From: JAWKOK01 sp963698255
GTDB lineage: Bacteria > Chloroflexota > Anaerolineae > Caldilineales > Caldilineaceae
Direction: 5' to 3'
Assembly: GCA_963698255.1 (NCBI GenBank)
Contig: CAVOQD010000037.1
Coordinates: 62,001-126,000 of the forward strand
Length of the DNA: 64,000 nucleotides
Position 1 is the stretch's first letter, and every line of letters starts with the position of its first letter. The position numbers and the translations under genes are program-made. A model generated the notes under the pieces. That model was given only the letters and a program-made list of their open reading frames with translations. It was not told the DNA's origin and ran no database searches. This document shows, one piece after another, positions 18,593 through 27,368 of the stretch.

Positions 18593-19600
18593 GTGGACTT
18601 TGAGAAAGAGCAAAGATCGAAAATCGAAGAACGGTGGGAGACGCCTAAATCGCCTCCCACCGTTCTTCGATTTTCGATCTTTGTTTCGTTTCTTTTCACC
18701 TCGCTGATCCTCGCTGCCTGCACGCCCATCCGCCCGGTCGCCAAGATCGGACTTGTCGCGCCCTTCGAGGGCCTCTACCGACAGAGCGGCTACGCCGCGC
18801 TGGACGCCATGCGCAGCGCCATCGACGACAGCCAAGCGGACGCGGTCGATCTGCTGCCGGTTGCGCTCGACGGCAGCGCCGATGCTGAACGCACACGTCG
18901 CGCCGTCGAGAAGCTTTTGGCCGACGGGTCTGTTCAGGCCGTCATCGGCCCGCTCAGCCCGGCCATGGTCGCGGCGACCGGCGATCTGCTCGCCGACCGG
19001 ACGATCCAATGGATCGTCCCCTACGCAGTGGATCCAGCCGGCGGCTTTGCCGACCCGCTGACTGCCTCCGAATGGGCTACCGGGCTGGTCGCCGCCGTGG
19101 CTGCGCAAGCAAGCCAAAGCGGGGTCACGCGCTTGGCGCTGGCCGGCGACCAGACTGGATGGCCCGAATTGACAGACCAGGAATGGTCCAATGTTGCCGG
19201 CATCGAAGTGGCAAAAATCGCCGGGATTGACGATGTATACGCCGGTGACGTCCTCTTCTGGATGGGCTCCGCGGCCAACGGCGCCGCCTTTCTCAACGAG
19301 CTTCGCCGTCGCTATCCTGACCTTCCCTTCTGGTTGGGACCGCAAGGGGAAGACCCTGTCTTTGCAGAACGTGCAGAGTCGATACATCAAACCTATTGGG
19401 CAACCTGGGTCGATCTGAATTATAATCGGTGGGCTTCTGACCGCTCCCCAGCATCGCCAGGCAGATATCAGATCTATCGGGCAACTGCAACCGCGGCCAG
19501 TCGCATAACCGAGGGAAAGTCCGCGGCGGAGAACGATTGGCTTGTGCAACTGTTCGTCATTGGCGACGACGGAGCCAGCACGCCTTTGGACCTCAGATGA
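18593..19600 (+). CDS. Substrate-binding lipoprotein, branched-chain-amino-acid receptor type
   Basis: 335 residues. A lipoprotein signal (FVSFLFTSLILAACTP, lipid-accepting Cys near residue 43) precedes a type I periplasmic-binding fold: AKIGLVAPFEGLYRQSGYAA at the start, VQAVIGPLSPAMVAATGDL in the middle and DVYAGDVLFWMGSAANGAAF later. This is the LivJ/Peripla_BP_6 pattern, shorter than the usual 370-400 residues. No permease or ATPase gene is close, so it may serve a distant transporter or act as a sensor. A 30-bp-arm palindrome at 18611-18683 overlaps the first 30 codons and encodes the residues just ahead of the hydrophobic core (SPPTVLRFSIF). GTG 18593 opens the frame; a start inside the repeat cannot be excluded. 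Confidence 0.7.
   Translation: MDFEKEQRSKIEERWETPKSPPTVLRFSIFVSFLFTSLILAACTPIRPVAKIGLVAPFEGLYRQSGYAALDAMRSAIDDSQADAVDLLPVALDGSADAERTRRAVEKLLADGSVQAVIGPLSPAMVAATGDLLADRTIQWIVPYAVDPAGGFADPLTASEWATGLVAAVAAQASQSGVTRLALAGDQTGWPELTDQEWSNVAGIEVAKIAGIDDVYAGDVLFWMGSAANGAAFLNELRRRYPDLPFWLGPQGEDPVFAERAESIHQTYWATWVDLNYNRWASDRSPASPGRYQIYRATATAASRITEGKSAAENDWLVQLFVIGDDGASTPLDLR
18611..18683. repeat. Perfect 30-bp-arm palindrome over the start of a lipoprotein gene
   Basis: Arms 18611-18640 and 18654-18683 are perfect complements with a 13-nt loop. The outer part uses the same AAAGATCGAAAATCGAAG vocabulary as the palindrome inside mutS. In mRNA it would form a very stable hairpin across the 5' coding region. 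Confidence 0.85.
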
Positions 19601-19612
19601 GGGTAATATCTG

Positions 19613-20818
19613 ATGCGAGTACTGATTATTACGTGGGAATTTCCGCCCTATGTCGTGGGCGGTTTGGGCAAACATGTGGCCGAACTGGTGCCCCATCTGG
19701 GCGGATTACCCAGTAGCGACGGTGAACTGACAGTCGATATTCTTACCACCCGCTACGCAGGGGGCGACGCCGTTGAAAAACTGAATCCATATACCACCGT
19801 CTACCGCGTCGATACGCCGCCGGTGGACCCGCTCGATCTCTACAACAGCGTTGTGGTCAACAATCAGCCGCTGATCGAAGCCGGACGACGTCTCTTTGAA
19901 GCGGAGCCATACGATCTGATTCACAATCACGACTGGTTGACCGGCGAAGCCGGAATCGCGCTGAAGCTTGAGTTTAGGACGCCGCTTGTCAACACCATCC
20001 ATGCCACCGAACGAGGTCGCCACCAGGGAAACCTGCCCGATTACGGCAGCTATCAGATCGACCATATGGAATGGCGTACCTGCTTCGAGGCCTGGCGGGT
20101 GATTGTCTGCAGCAACTACATGGTGACGGAACTATGTTCCTACTTCGGTACGCCGCTTGACAAGATCGAGGCGATTCCCAACGGGGTGAACCCCAAAGAA
20201 CTGATTCGCTGTACCCAAAGTGACATTCGGGAGATGCGCCAACTCTACGCGTCCAACGGCGAACGGCTGCTCTTCTTTGTGGGACGGATCGTCTACGAGA
20301 AGGGGCTGCAGGTATTGTTGCGAGCCATGCCGATCATCCTCGACAAGTACCCCAATACCCGCCTGCTCATTGCAGGAAAAAATTCTCAGCAGATGCTGCC
20401 GCTGGCTCGCGCACTGGGCGTCGAACATGCGACCACCTTTCTCGGATTCGTCAGCGATGCGAAGCGCGACTGCATCTATCAATTGGTCGATGCGGCCGTC
20501 TTCCCCAGCCTGTACGAACCGTTTGGCATCGTCGCGCTGGAGGCCATGGCGCTCGATTGCAATGTGATCGCCAGCGATGCCGGCGGCCTAGGCGAAGTCG
20601 TCAAACACATGCAAACCGGCCTGACCTCTTTTCCCAATGATTCGGCGAGCATTGCCTGGGCTGTCGACCGACTATTCCGCTATCCGCAACATGCGGCCCA
20701 GCGCCGACGATGGGCGGCCTATCAAGTGAGAACCCGCTACGACTGGCATCGCATTGCCGAACGCACGGCCGAGGTCTATGCCGACATCCATCATGAACGA
20801 GGATCGACTGACTGGTGA
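19613..20818 (+). CDS. Glycosyltransferase, glycogen-synthase-like (GT4/GT5 fold)
   Basis: 401 residues of GT-B fold. The N-terminus LIITWEFPPYVVGGLGKHVAEL resembles the donor-side GT5 start (family K-x-G-G, here GGLGKH). The C-terminal half has LLFFVGRIVYEKGLQVLLRA, LIAGKN, and the nucleotide-sugar motif PSLYEPFGIVALEAMAL with the E-x7-E pair (E of EPFG, E of LEAM). Family members move glucose or related sugars onto glycans such as glycogen or cell-surface polymers. GAGGG sits 9 bases before ATG 19613, and the gap from the upstream gene is only 12 bases. It could be a glgA-type synthase or a GT4 glycan enzyme; no glgB or glgC neighbour is here to decide. Confidence 0.8.
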   Translation: MRVLIITWEFPPYVVGGLGKHVAELVPHLGGLPSSDGELTVDILTTRYAGGDAVEKLNPYTTVYRVDTPPVDPLDLYNSVVVNNQPLIEAGRRLFEAEPYDLIHNHDWLTGEAGIALKLEFRTPLVNTIHATERGRHQGNLPDYGSYQIDHMEWRTCFEAWRVIVCSNYMVTELCSYFGTPLDKIEAIPNGVNPKELIRCTQSDIREMRQLYASNGERLLFFVGRIVYEKGLQVLLRAMPIILDKYPNTRLLIAGKNSQQMLPLARALGVEHATTFLGFVSDAKRDCIYQLVDAAVFPSLYEPFGIVALEAMALDCNVIASDAGGLGEVVKHMQTGLTSFPNDSASIAWAVDRLFRYPQHAAQRRRWAAYQVRTRYDWHRIAERTAEVYADIHHERGSTDW

Positions 20819-20860
20819 CGCCGCAACTGCGCCGCAGTCTATCAGCGTGGGACTGTACAG

Positions 20861-22195
20861 CTACGCGGCCGTCACACGATCATAGATGATGGGCAGCGGC
20901 TTCACGGGCGTATCGCCAATTACGTAGGCGGCTCGGAGTTGCTCGGCTGCTGAGCGTGCCGCCGGTATCGTCAGGGCGTGAACCGAGCCGAGCACGGTAT
21001 CTCTCCCGACGCTTGCGCCCACCTTCTGATCGACCGTGCAGCCGACGCAGTGTTCGACGGCCTGATCCTTGCGCTGTCGCCCGCCGCCAAGACCGACCAC
21101 GGCCAGACCGATCTCGCGTGCATTGACACTGCGTACATATCCTTCCTGTTCAGCCGTCACAGGCATTTCCACAGGCGATTGGGGCAATAAGGTCGGATCT
21201 TCAACCTGGCCGATGTCACCGCCCTGGGCCGCCACAAATTCGGCAAACTTGGCAAAGGCCTCGCCGGAATCGATGACCGAACGTACCCGTTTGATCGCCT
21301 TCGCCCGGGTCATCTTCGTGCCCGTGGGCTGGCCAAGGAGCAACATTTCAGCCGAGATCGCCTCGACCAATTCCTGGAAGTCTTCCGGGCCCCGCCCATG
21401 AAGCGTATCGATGGCCTCGGCGACTTCCAACGCGTTTCCGACGGCAGCGCCGAGCGGCTGCTCCATCTGTGTGATCAGCGCCGTCATCCGCCTACCGGCA
21501 CGCGTGCCGATGGCGACCATCAGTTCGGCGAGCCGGCGTGCCTCGTCAATCGTCTCCATGAAAGCGCCGTGGCCGCACTTGACATCCAGCACAATGGCGT
21601 CGGCGCCGGCGGCCAGCTTTTTGCTCATGATGCTGGCCGCGATCAGCGGCAGGCTGGGCACGGTGCCGGTCACATCGCGCAGCGCATAGAGGTGCTTGTC
21701 GGCCGGCGCCAGCTTGGCCGTCTGCCCGGCCACCACCAGCCCGACCTCGCTCAGTTGATGCCGAAACTGTTCCTCGCTGATATCCGGACGCCAACCGCTG
21801 ATGCTCTCCAGCTTGTCCAACGTTCCCCCGGTGAAGCTGAGTCCACGCCCGCTCATCTTGCCCACCGGCAGACCGCAGGCGGCGACGATCGGCCCTATGG
21901 CCAAGGTCGTCTTGTCGCCGACACCGCCGCTGGAATGTTTGTCAACGATGATCGTGCCCGGCGGAAGGATGTCGTGAAGATCGAGCTGATCGCCGCTGGC
22001 GGCCATGGCCAGGGTCAAGTCCGTCGTCTCAACCTCGGTCATTCCCTGAAAATAGACCGCCATTGCCCAGGCTGCCGCCTGATAATCGGGAATGGCGCCG
22101 GTCGCCAGTCCATGGACAAAGGCATTGATTTCGGCGGATGACAGAGCGAGTCCGTCCCGCTTTTTGATGATGATATCGACCGGATTGATTTCCAT
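20861..22195 (-). CDS. Pyrimidine-nucleoside (thymidine) phosphorylase
   Basis: 444 residues, normal for the DeoA/Pdp family. The start MEINPVDIIIKKRDGLALS matches the family, as do the phosphate and nucleoside site IIVDKHSSGGVGDKTTLAIGP and KMSGRGLSFTGGTLDKLESI, and the C-terminal barrel-sandwich domain with GLGGGRQRKDQAVEHCVG. It splits thymidine, deoxyuridine or uridine with phosphate into base and (deoxy)ribose-1-phosphate for salvage or carbon use. ATG 22195 is preferred over upstream in-frame codons because GGAAAG sits just ahead and it fits the family N-terminus. It is a single gene, convergent with the glycosyltransferase gene. Confidence 0.92.
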   Translation of the reverse strand: MEINPVDIIIKKRDGLALSSAEINAFVHGLATGAIPDYQAAAWAMAVYFQGMTEVETTDLTLAMAASGDQLDLHDILPPGTIIVDKHSSGGVGDKTTLAIGPIVAACGLPVGKMSGRGLSFTGGTLDKLESISGWRPDISEEQFRHQLSEVGLVVAGQTAKLAPADKHLYALRDVTGTVPSLPLIAASIMSKKLAAGADAIVLDVKCGHGAFMETIDEARRLAELMVAIGTRAGRRMTALITQMEQPLGAAVGNALEVAEAIDTLHGRGPEDFQELVEAISAEMLLLGQPTGTKMTRAKAIKRVRSVIDSGEAFAKFAEFVAAQGGDIGQVEDPTLLPQSPVEMPVTAEQEGYVRSVNAREIGLAVVGLGGGRQRKDQAVEHCVGCTVDQKVGASVGRDTVLGSVHALTIPAARSAAEQLRAAYVIGDTPVKPLPIIYDRVTAA

Positions 22196-22244
22196 GCTTT
22201 CCACCGTTGAGTTAACTGCAACAAGAGAGGTCTGATGAACTTTG

Positions 22245-22273
22245 AGTATAGCACGGGGCGACAGGCGCATAAA
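22245..22273 (-). promoter_or_regulatory. Possible promoter for the nucleoside phosphorylase gene
   Basis: On the minus strand TATACT (22245-22250) is preceded at 17 bases by TTTATG, a weak -35 match, about 50 bases ahead of the start codon. Confidence 0.35.
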
Positions 22274-22394
22274 AACACTCTGTCCGGACCGCCGGCTGTT
22301 TTGGCGTTGAACGATCGGCTCTGATAGAATCACCTGCTTACGAACTCAGGCGGCATCCATTCAGATACCGTAACTATACGGCCATCGGAGCAAT

Positions 22395-22486
22395 GGGACA
22401 CGGATAGCAAGGATTGGGCAGGATCTACACGGATTTCTCTGAAGAAATCTGTGCAGATCCGTTGCATTCGCGTCATCCGTGTCCTA
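22395..22486. repeat. Palindromic repeat, GGACACGGAT / ATCCGTGTCC family
   Basis: About 92 bp, directly upstream of trmFO, with an inner palindrome around GAAATCTGTGCAGATCCGT. A close copy (GGATTGGGCAGGAT, ATCCGTTGCAT, CGTCATCCGTGTCCTAT shared) lies at 53961-54050. Confidence 0.75.
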
Positions 22487-22506
22487 TCCGGCCAAGGAGG
22501 AAGACA

Positions 22507-23894
22507 ATGAAACAAGTGACGGTTGTGGGCGGCGGGCTGGCCGGTTGTGAGGCTGCATGGCAGATGGCCAACCGCGACATCCAGGTTCACCTGTACGAGA
22601 TGCGTCCTCAACGCACGACCGAAGCGCACACATCCGATCGCCTGGCCGAATTGGTCTGCAGCAATTCCATGGGCAGCACCCTGCCCGATCGGGCGCTGGG
22701 CATTCTCAAAAATGAGATGGCGCAGATGGGGAGCAAGATCATTGACATTGCCTACCGCAATGCAGTGCCCGCGGGCAGTGCGCTGGCTGTGAGCCGCGAT
22801 GATTTTGCCGAGGATGTGACAACTGCGCTGTCGAACCATCCCAACATCCACATTCACCGCCAGGAATGTGCCGACCATCCCCGACGGCCCGACCATTATC
22901 GCCACCGGACCCCTGACCAGCATGACATTGGCCCAGCAGATCCAGGCGCTGACCGGCCAGCAGTACCTCTACTTCTACGACGCCATGGCGCCCATCATCA
23001 ACGCTGAGAGCATCGACATGGAGATTGCCTTCCGCCAGAGCCGCTATGGTCGCAGCAATGACCAGGGCGGCGAGGGGGACACGCAGGAGGGCGAGTCAGA
23101 GGGCGACTACATCAACTGCCCGTTCGACCGTGAGCGCTACGAGATTTTTGTCCAGGCGGTACTGGATGCGCCCAAGATCGAGTTGAAGGGGGCGGACAAA
23201 GAACTGGAGCGCTACTTCGAGGGCTGCATGCCCATCGAGACGCTGGCGGCCCGCGGCATGGATTCGCTGGCCTTTGGGCCGATGCGGCCTGTCGGGCTGA
23301 CCGATCCGCGCACGGGACGGCGACCCTACGCAGTCGTGCAGCTTCGCCAGGACAACGCAGCCGGTTCGCTCTACAACATGGTCGGTTTTCAGACCAACAT
23401 GCGTTGGGGCGCGCAGGCTGAGGTGCTTCGGCTGATACCGGGGCTTGAAGAGGCGGAGTTTGTGCGGCTGGGCCAGATGCACCGCAACACGTTCATCAAC
23501 AGCCCGACGCTGCTGCACCCGACCCTGCAGTTCCGGCAACGGGACGATCTCTTCTTCGCCGGGCAGATCACCGGCACCGAGGGCTACGTCGGCAGCACCA
23601 TGGGCGGGCTGCTGGCCGGCATCAACATGGCTCGGCTGCTGGATGGCGAGCCTTTGCTGGCGCCGTCCGCCCGCCACCATGATGGGCGCACTGCTGCACT
23701 ACATCACCAATGCCGAACCGGAGAATTTCCAGCCCATGAAGGCGAACATGGGCATTCTGCCCGATCTGGCGCAACGAGTTCGCGGCAAACGCCATCGATA
23801 TGCCGCCTACGCCGCCCGAGCCGGTGAAGAAATGGATGCCTATCTCGATCAGATGGACTTTCAGGCAATCGATCAAGCAGTCGTCGCAGGGTAA
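22507..23894 (+). CDS. trmFO: Folate/FAD-dependent tRNA (uracil-54-C5)-methyltransferase TrmFO, two frameshifts
   Basis: TrmFO makes ribothymidine at position 54 of tRNAs using methylene-tetrahydrofolate and FAD. Seen: FAD Rossmann start VTVVGGGLAGCEAAWQ, LAELVCSNSMGSTLPDRALG (with the conserved Cys of VCSNS), PTIIATGPLTS, the second functional Cys in FEGCMPIETLA, then GLTDPRTGRRPYAVVQLRQD and QITGTEGYVGSTMGGLLAG. Length is about 460 residues, as usual. Frame breaks near 22870 (HRQEC shifts to TIPDGPTIIATG) and 23671. Start ATG 22507 has a strong AAGGAGG 7 bases upstream. A bidirectional-looking terminator follows. Confidence 0.92.
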
Positions 23895-23955
23895 ATGGCC
23901 CCACAGATTTGCCCGCCGCTGGTTTTCGATTTCAATGATTATTGACCGCCATCAA

Positions 23956-23988
23956 AAAGGGCCGACTTCCTGGTGAAGTCGGCCCTTT
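23956..23988. terminator. Hairpin terminator between convergent genes
   Basis: Perfect 14-bp stem AAAGGGCCGACTTC / GAAGTCGGCCCTTT with a CTGGT loop. A-rich and T-rich ends allow use from both trmFO (plus) and the SH3 lipoprotein gene (minus). Confidence 0.85.
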
Positions 23989-24027
23989 CTTCATATCAGT
24001 TTGCTGTCCAAGGACACGGTCAACCCG

Positions 24028-25119
24028 CTACGGAGCCGATTCGACCAGCATCAACTCCAGGTTGGTATCGTCCAACGTCTGCTGCAGCGTTTCGCTGTCG
24101 CCAAAATAGGCTCGGTCGTAGGTGTGGCCATCGAACTCGCCGGTGAAGAGCCAGCGCTTGGTGTAGTTGAGCAGAACGAGCAGGCCCGTACGTACATCGT
24201 GGCAGGTCTGGCCTTCGTAGACCGTGATCCAACCGTCGCCTTCGCTGATCTCAACGCTGTGCGGGCCGGAACACGAAACAGCCACGTTGCGACCGTCTTC
24301 CAACTCAACGACGCCATTGGCCTCACCCGGCTCAGCGCCGACCCAATAGCTGTAGAGGAAGTTGTCGGCGAATTCGCCTGTTCGCTCCGTGCCCGTATAC
24401 TGGTCGACCTCAAAGGCCCAACTGTCGGCCGGGAAACAGGAGTCTTCCCAAGCGACCTGATGCTCGATGGGAATCCACTGCTGATTGGCCGTCTCGCCCC
24501 CGGTTGCTGTGACCTCTGCGGCACACTCACTGACTGAGCATCGCTCTGAGCCGCAATACCAGTCCAATGACCATTTTGCCTCGACATCCATGTCCAGCAG
24601 CGGACCGCCGACGGCAATGGCTTCAGCCGCGCCTTCGGTGGTAGCCACAGAAGAGGCGACCCAGACCGGCAATGTCGCTTCCCCCTCGCCGTCTTCGGGG
24701 CCTGCAACACAGCAGATCTCCCACCACTCGCCGTCCTCACTCCGACCGACGATTTCGTAGGTCTCGCCAGGGTATCCCTTGCTGATGATATCGTAATCCG
24801 TGCCGGGGCCGCCGCGCAGATTGGCGCGAGCGCCGCCGGTTTGGATCACGACAAAGCTGTCTTCGGGTAATTCAGGCGCCGGCGTCGGCGTGGGAAAGAC
24901 ATAGTCTTCGATATCAGAGACCAGATCGTCTGTGTTGATCGCAGCCGGCAGGGCAGCAGCGCTCTGGGAAGCCGTCGCTTGGCCGCATCCCGCCAGCAGC
25001 CAAAGCAAGCCAAAGAGCAGGACAACGACCGACGCTGATGAGAATCGATTCGAATTGGAATGGGGCATCAAAGGTGCAGAGAGGTGTTGATGACTATCGG
25101 ATAACTGGCTGGAAATCAT
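24028..25119 (-). CDS. Lipoprotein with bacterial SH3 (SH3b) domain
   Basis: A lipoprotein signal VVVLLFGLLWLLAGCGQA is followed by a low-complexity Pro/Thr linker (VFPTPTPAPELPED). Next comes an SH3b domain (ARANLRGGPGTDYDIISKGY, YEIVGRSEDGEWWEICC, PVWVASSVATTEG), the usual form of surface SH3_3 domains. The remaining ~230 residues, with several Cys pairs (WYCGSERCSVSEC), match nothing I recognise. SH3b domains in cell-surface proteins often bind wall components, so an envelope anchor or sensor is plausible. ATG 25119 is used; ATG 25068 would place the signal peptide nearer the N-terminus, and neither has a good ribosome binding site. Confidence 0.7.
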   Translation of the reverse strand: MISSQLSDSHQHLSAPLMPHSNSNRFSSASVVVLLFGLLWLLAGCGQATASQSAAALPAAINTDDLVSDIEDYVFPTPTPAPELPEDSFVVIQTGGARANLRGGPGTDYDIISKGYPGETYEIVGRSEDGEWWEICCVAGPEDGEGEATLPVWVASSVATTEGAAEAIAVGGPLLDMDVEAKWSLDWYCGSERCSVSECAAEVTATGGETANQQWIPIEHQVAWEDSCFPADSWAFEVDQYTGTERTGEFADNFLYSYWVGAEPGEANGVVELEDGRNVAVSCSGPHSVEISEGDGWITVYEGQTCHDVRTGLLVLLNYTKRWLFTGEFDGHTYDRAYFGDSETLQQTLDDTNLELMLVESAP

Positions 25120-25488
25120 GGTAGTTTCAGTCCAAAAATTGATACGATACTTCGCCGTTAGCGCAAGAATTGATAGGCAGTCGGGAGACTTCACTATATC
25201 CAACAAAAACAGCATTAACTATAGCATGGAATGAATGAGCGCCCCAATCCAGGCCGCTCATATTGGATGCAATTCACGCCGTCTACGACTTTCCATGTGC
25301 CGGGGGCGTTCGAGACTGATTCAATCATTTGGAGACGCCGATGCACGGGTGCATTTCAGATTCGGGGCGACAACGTGCCGGGGACGGTCCGGAAGATGTC
25401 GGCATGACCGAACTGGGCTGGACCGTCCCCGGCACGTGCGATCCTGCCCCCGGCGTGAAGTGCACCCCCGAGGCACTAGAGTACGCTG
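25120..25488. other. Gene-free stretch with palindromic repeat
   Basis: 369 bases without a convincing gene. A palindrome with 18-bp perfect arms ACGTGCCGGGGACGGTCC (25373-25390) and its complement (25420-25437) belongs to the same family as the outer repeat at 1385-1594. A possible minus-strand -10 (TATAGT, near 25218) could serve the SH3 lipoprotein gene. Confidence 0.6.
25373..25437. repeat. Palindromic repeat, TGCCGGGGACGG family
   Basis: Two perfect 18-bp arms separated by 29 bases; shares GTGCCGGGGACGG with the repeat at 1385-1594. Confidence 0.8.
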
Positions 25489-26088
25489 CTACAAAATGAG
25501 AAGCTGGTTCTCCAGAAGGCCCATCTCGTCCAGCGCTTCATATGCATAGAGACGGACCAGATAGTTGGGATCGTTGAGGTGTTGATAGAGAACGGCGGCG
25601 GCCTTCATGCTGCCGATCTTACGCAGAGATGCAGTCGCGCGGGTACGAGCCCCCTGATGATCGCCCGAAAGTACGCCAGCCAGCGCATCGACAGCCGCGT
25701 CGCCGCAGAGGGCCAACGCATCGGTCGCGGCCTGGCGCACATACCCTTCTTCGTCGGCCAAGCAACCGGCCATGGCGACCAGTGCCTCGTCCAACAATTC
25801 TGCGGGGAGCCGCCGGCCGATATGGGCCAATGCCAGAAGCGTCGCCGCACGAACCCCGTCATCTGAATCGTTGAGCATTTCAGCGAGGCGGGGGACGCAG
25901 GCGTTCGTTCCACAGATGGCCAGCGCGCGCACAGACCACCAACGCTGATCCATGTCGTCAGAGTGTATCAGATCGAGCAGCCAGGTTTCATCGCCGGGTG
26001 TCAGCCGAAGAACGACATTCTCGACCCTCTCGTCGTTGTCCTCAGCGACGGCACGAAGAAACTGCTCTTGGGGTTGTGCGTGGCTCAT
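25489..26088 (-). CDS. HEAT-repeat protein
   Basis: 199 residues of repeated two-helix units: MDQRWWSVRALAICGTNACV, GVRAATLLALAHIGRRLP, GYVRQAATDALALCGDAAVD and LVRLYAYEALDEMGLLENQ. Each carries the Arg/Ala pattern of HEAT/PBS-lyase repeats. There is no signal peptide or membrane segment, so the protein is cytoplasmic. HEAT proteins are usually scaffolds; phycobilin lyase activity is unlikely in this setting. Start ATG 26088 fits the frame, with no clear ribosome binding site. It resembles the HEAT tail of the MFS fusion at 6756-9074 in type only. Confidence 0.75.
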   Translation of the reverse strand: MSHAQPQEQFLRAVAEDNDERVENVVLRLTPGDETWLLDLIHSDDMDQRWWSVRALAICGTNACVPRLAEMLNDSDDGVRAATLLALAHIGRRLPAELLDEALVAMAGCLADEEGYVRQAATDALALCGDAAVDALAGVLSGDHQGARTRATASLRKIGSMKAAAVLYQHLNDPNYLVRLYAYEALDEMGLLENQLLIL

Positions 26089-26118
26089 AGACGAAATTCT
26101 CGAATCCGTATATACATT

Positions 26119-26212
26119 GGTTCACGATTTGGCAAAAAGCGAGATTCTTCGCTGGTCACTTGCCAGAGTAAAATGTTCGGAAATACCCGCTCAGAATGAC
26201 AAATCGTGAACC
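26119..26212. repeat. Palindromic repeat, AGATTCTTCGCT...CTCAGAATGACA family
   Basis: Perfect 12-bp outer arms GGTTCACGATTT / AAATCGTGAACC enclose GAGATTCTTCGCTGGTCACT and TGCCAGAGTAAAATGTTCGG. A second copy lies at 43914-44034 with the shared core GCTGGTCACTTGCCAGAGT. The AGATTCTTCGCT...CAGAATGACA wording is widespread in bacterial genomes. Confidence 0.75.
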
Positions 26213-26223
26213 ACTGGTATTCG

Positions 26224-27138
26224 CTACTCGACTCCGCTACAGGGAAGACCGTAGAGCCGAAATGAATCGAAGTTCACCTCTGTCGGAGCAGCGACCGCCC
26301 GACCGGCCAGGCCAACACTGCCGGATGGTAATCCCGGCGAATCGATCTGGTGCAGAATCTGGCCATTGGCGGTAAAGACCAATTGCTCGCCGTCATCCAA
26401 CAGGCCCAGTTCGTTGGCGGTTCCGGCCTGATTGATGGCAGGGTGAAGCTGCCTAGGCTGTACTGTCTGCCAGGCGCCGTCCTTCATCAGCAACACCTCA
26501 AAGGCGCCGGCCCCGTCTACATGAAACAGGTAGAAATTACTGCCGTTGCGATAGCGGCCCGCCATGCCGGCATAGCCGCTGGGTGCATCTGCCGCGACCA
26601 GCGCGCTGGCCTCGATATGTTGGACTGGAGATGGGCAAGCGGTTGTCAAAACGGACCAGGCCATGTTGTTCGGCCAAATACGCATGCGATAGACGCCGGT
26701 GTCCGCCACTTGTCCCATGACATAGGCGCCAGGCCGTTCCTCTGCGGCAAGGATCGAACCCGCTTCGTCAAAATTGCTGCCGGCCATCAGCAGATAGCCG
26801 TCAAGATCGCTGTCCGCGTATTTGGGCGACATGACGCCGCCGGTCAGATTTCGAACAACCCAGGGCCAAGAAGTGGGTGAGTCGGCTGCCTTGGCGAGGA
26901 CCAACAGAAGGGTAGCGACAAGTAGCGCCGAAATGATGCCGACCAATGTCCAAAACTGCAAACGTTGCGAACTCTGTCTTTCCGGCGGGCGCTGCGGGGC
27001 GGATTTGGCGGTAGGACGTTGCGCCGACAAGCCGATCGCCATGCGCTTTTTCACTTGTTCATCCTGAAAAGCCGCTGCCTCAGCCGAACCCGAGTTCACG
27101 GCGGGAACTGCAACCGGTTGCTCCTGGGCATGTGTCAT
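26224..27138 (-). CDS. Single-pass membrane protein with C-terminal LamG/DUF1080-like domain
   Basis: 304 residues. A Gln/Pro-rich cytoplasmic N-terminus (QVKKRMAIGLSAQRPTAKSA) is followed by one membrane segment (WTLVGIISALLVATLLLVLA, about 63-82). The outer domain has the look of a concanavalin-like beta-sandwich: YMRIWP-type strands, GYAGMAGRYRNGSNFYLFHV and the closing VNFDSFRLYGLPC, which resembles the end of DUF1080/laminin-G-like domains. I do not recognise a catalytic site. ATG 27138 is chosen over 27156 because AGGA lies 8 bases upstream. A promoter is visible at 27182-27211. Role unknown; a glycan-binding surface protein is a family-level guess. Confidence 0.6.
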   Translation of the reverse strand: MTHAQEQPVAVPAVNSGSAEAAAFQDEQVKKRMAIGLSAQRPTAKSAPQRPPERQSSQRLQFWTLVGIISALLVATLLLVLAKAADSPTSWPWVVRNLTGGVMSPKYADSDLDGYLLMAGSNFDEAGSILAAEERPGAYVMGQVADTGVYRMRIWPNNMAWSVLTTACPSPVQHIEASALVAADAPSGYAGMAGRYRNGSNFYLFHVDGAGAFEVLLMKDGAWQTVQPRQLHPAINQAGTANELGLLDDGEQLVFTANGQILHQIDSPGLPSGSVGLAGRAVAAPTEVNFDSFRLYGLPCSGVE

Positions 27139-27181
27139 AAGATTGTCCTGATGCATGAATGTTGTCTGCGATGTCGCACGA

Positions 27182-27211
27182 ATTATAGCACTTTCGGTCG
27201 GTTGCGCACAA
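27182..27211 (-). promoter_or_regulatory. Promoter for the membrane-anchored protein gene
   Basis: Minus strand: TTGTGC (27206-27211), 18-base spacer, TATAAT (27182-27187). Confidence 0.5.
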
Positions 27212-27235
27212 GGAATCTCAACTTCAAAGTTATAG

Positions 27236-27263
27236 TTAGCAAATGGTCTAGATGTGTTACAAT
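27236..27263 (+). promoter_or_regulatory. Promoter for phosphatidylcholine synthase gene
   Basis: TTAGCA (27236-27241), 16-base spacer, TACAAT (27258-27263). It diverges from the minus-strand promoter about 25 bases away. Confidence 0.45.
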
Positions 27264-27368
27264 CGTCAGAATTGAGCAGTCGCGCACCGAACTGATAGGA
27301 CGTTGCGCGGCCCGTCGAAAGTAACCAGAGTTGCTAAACCACTAACCCAGCCCGATGAGCCGATACCC

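Noticed and set aside
17987..19696. Minus-strand open frame of 569 codons opposite mltG and the lipoprotein gene
   Set aside because: It runs through two well-supported plus-strand genes and the palindromic repeat, and has no motif of its own.
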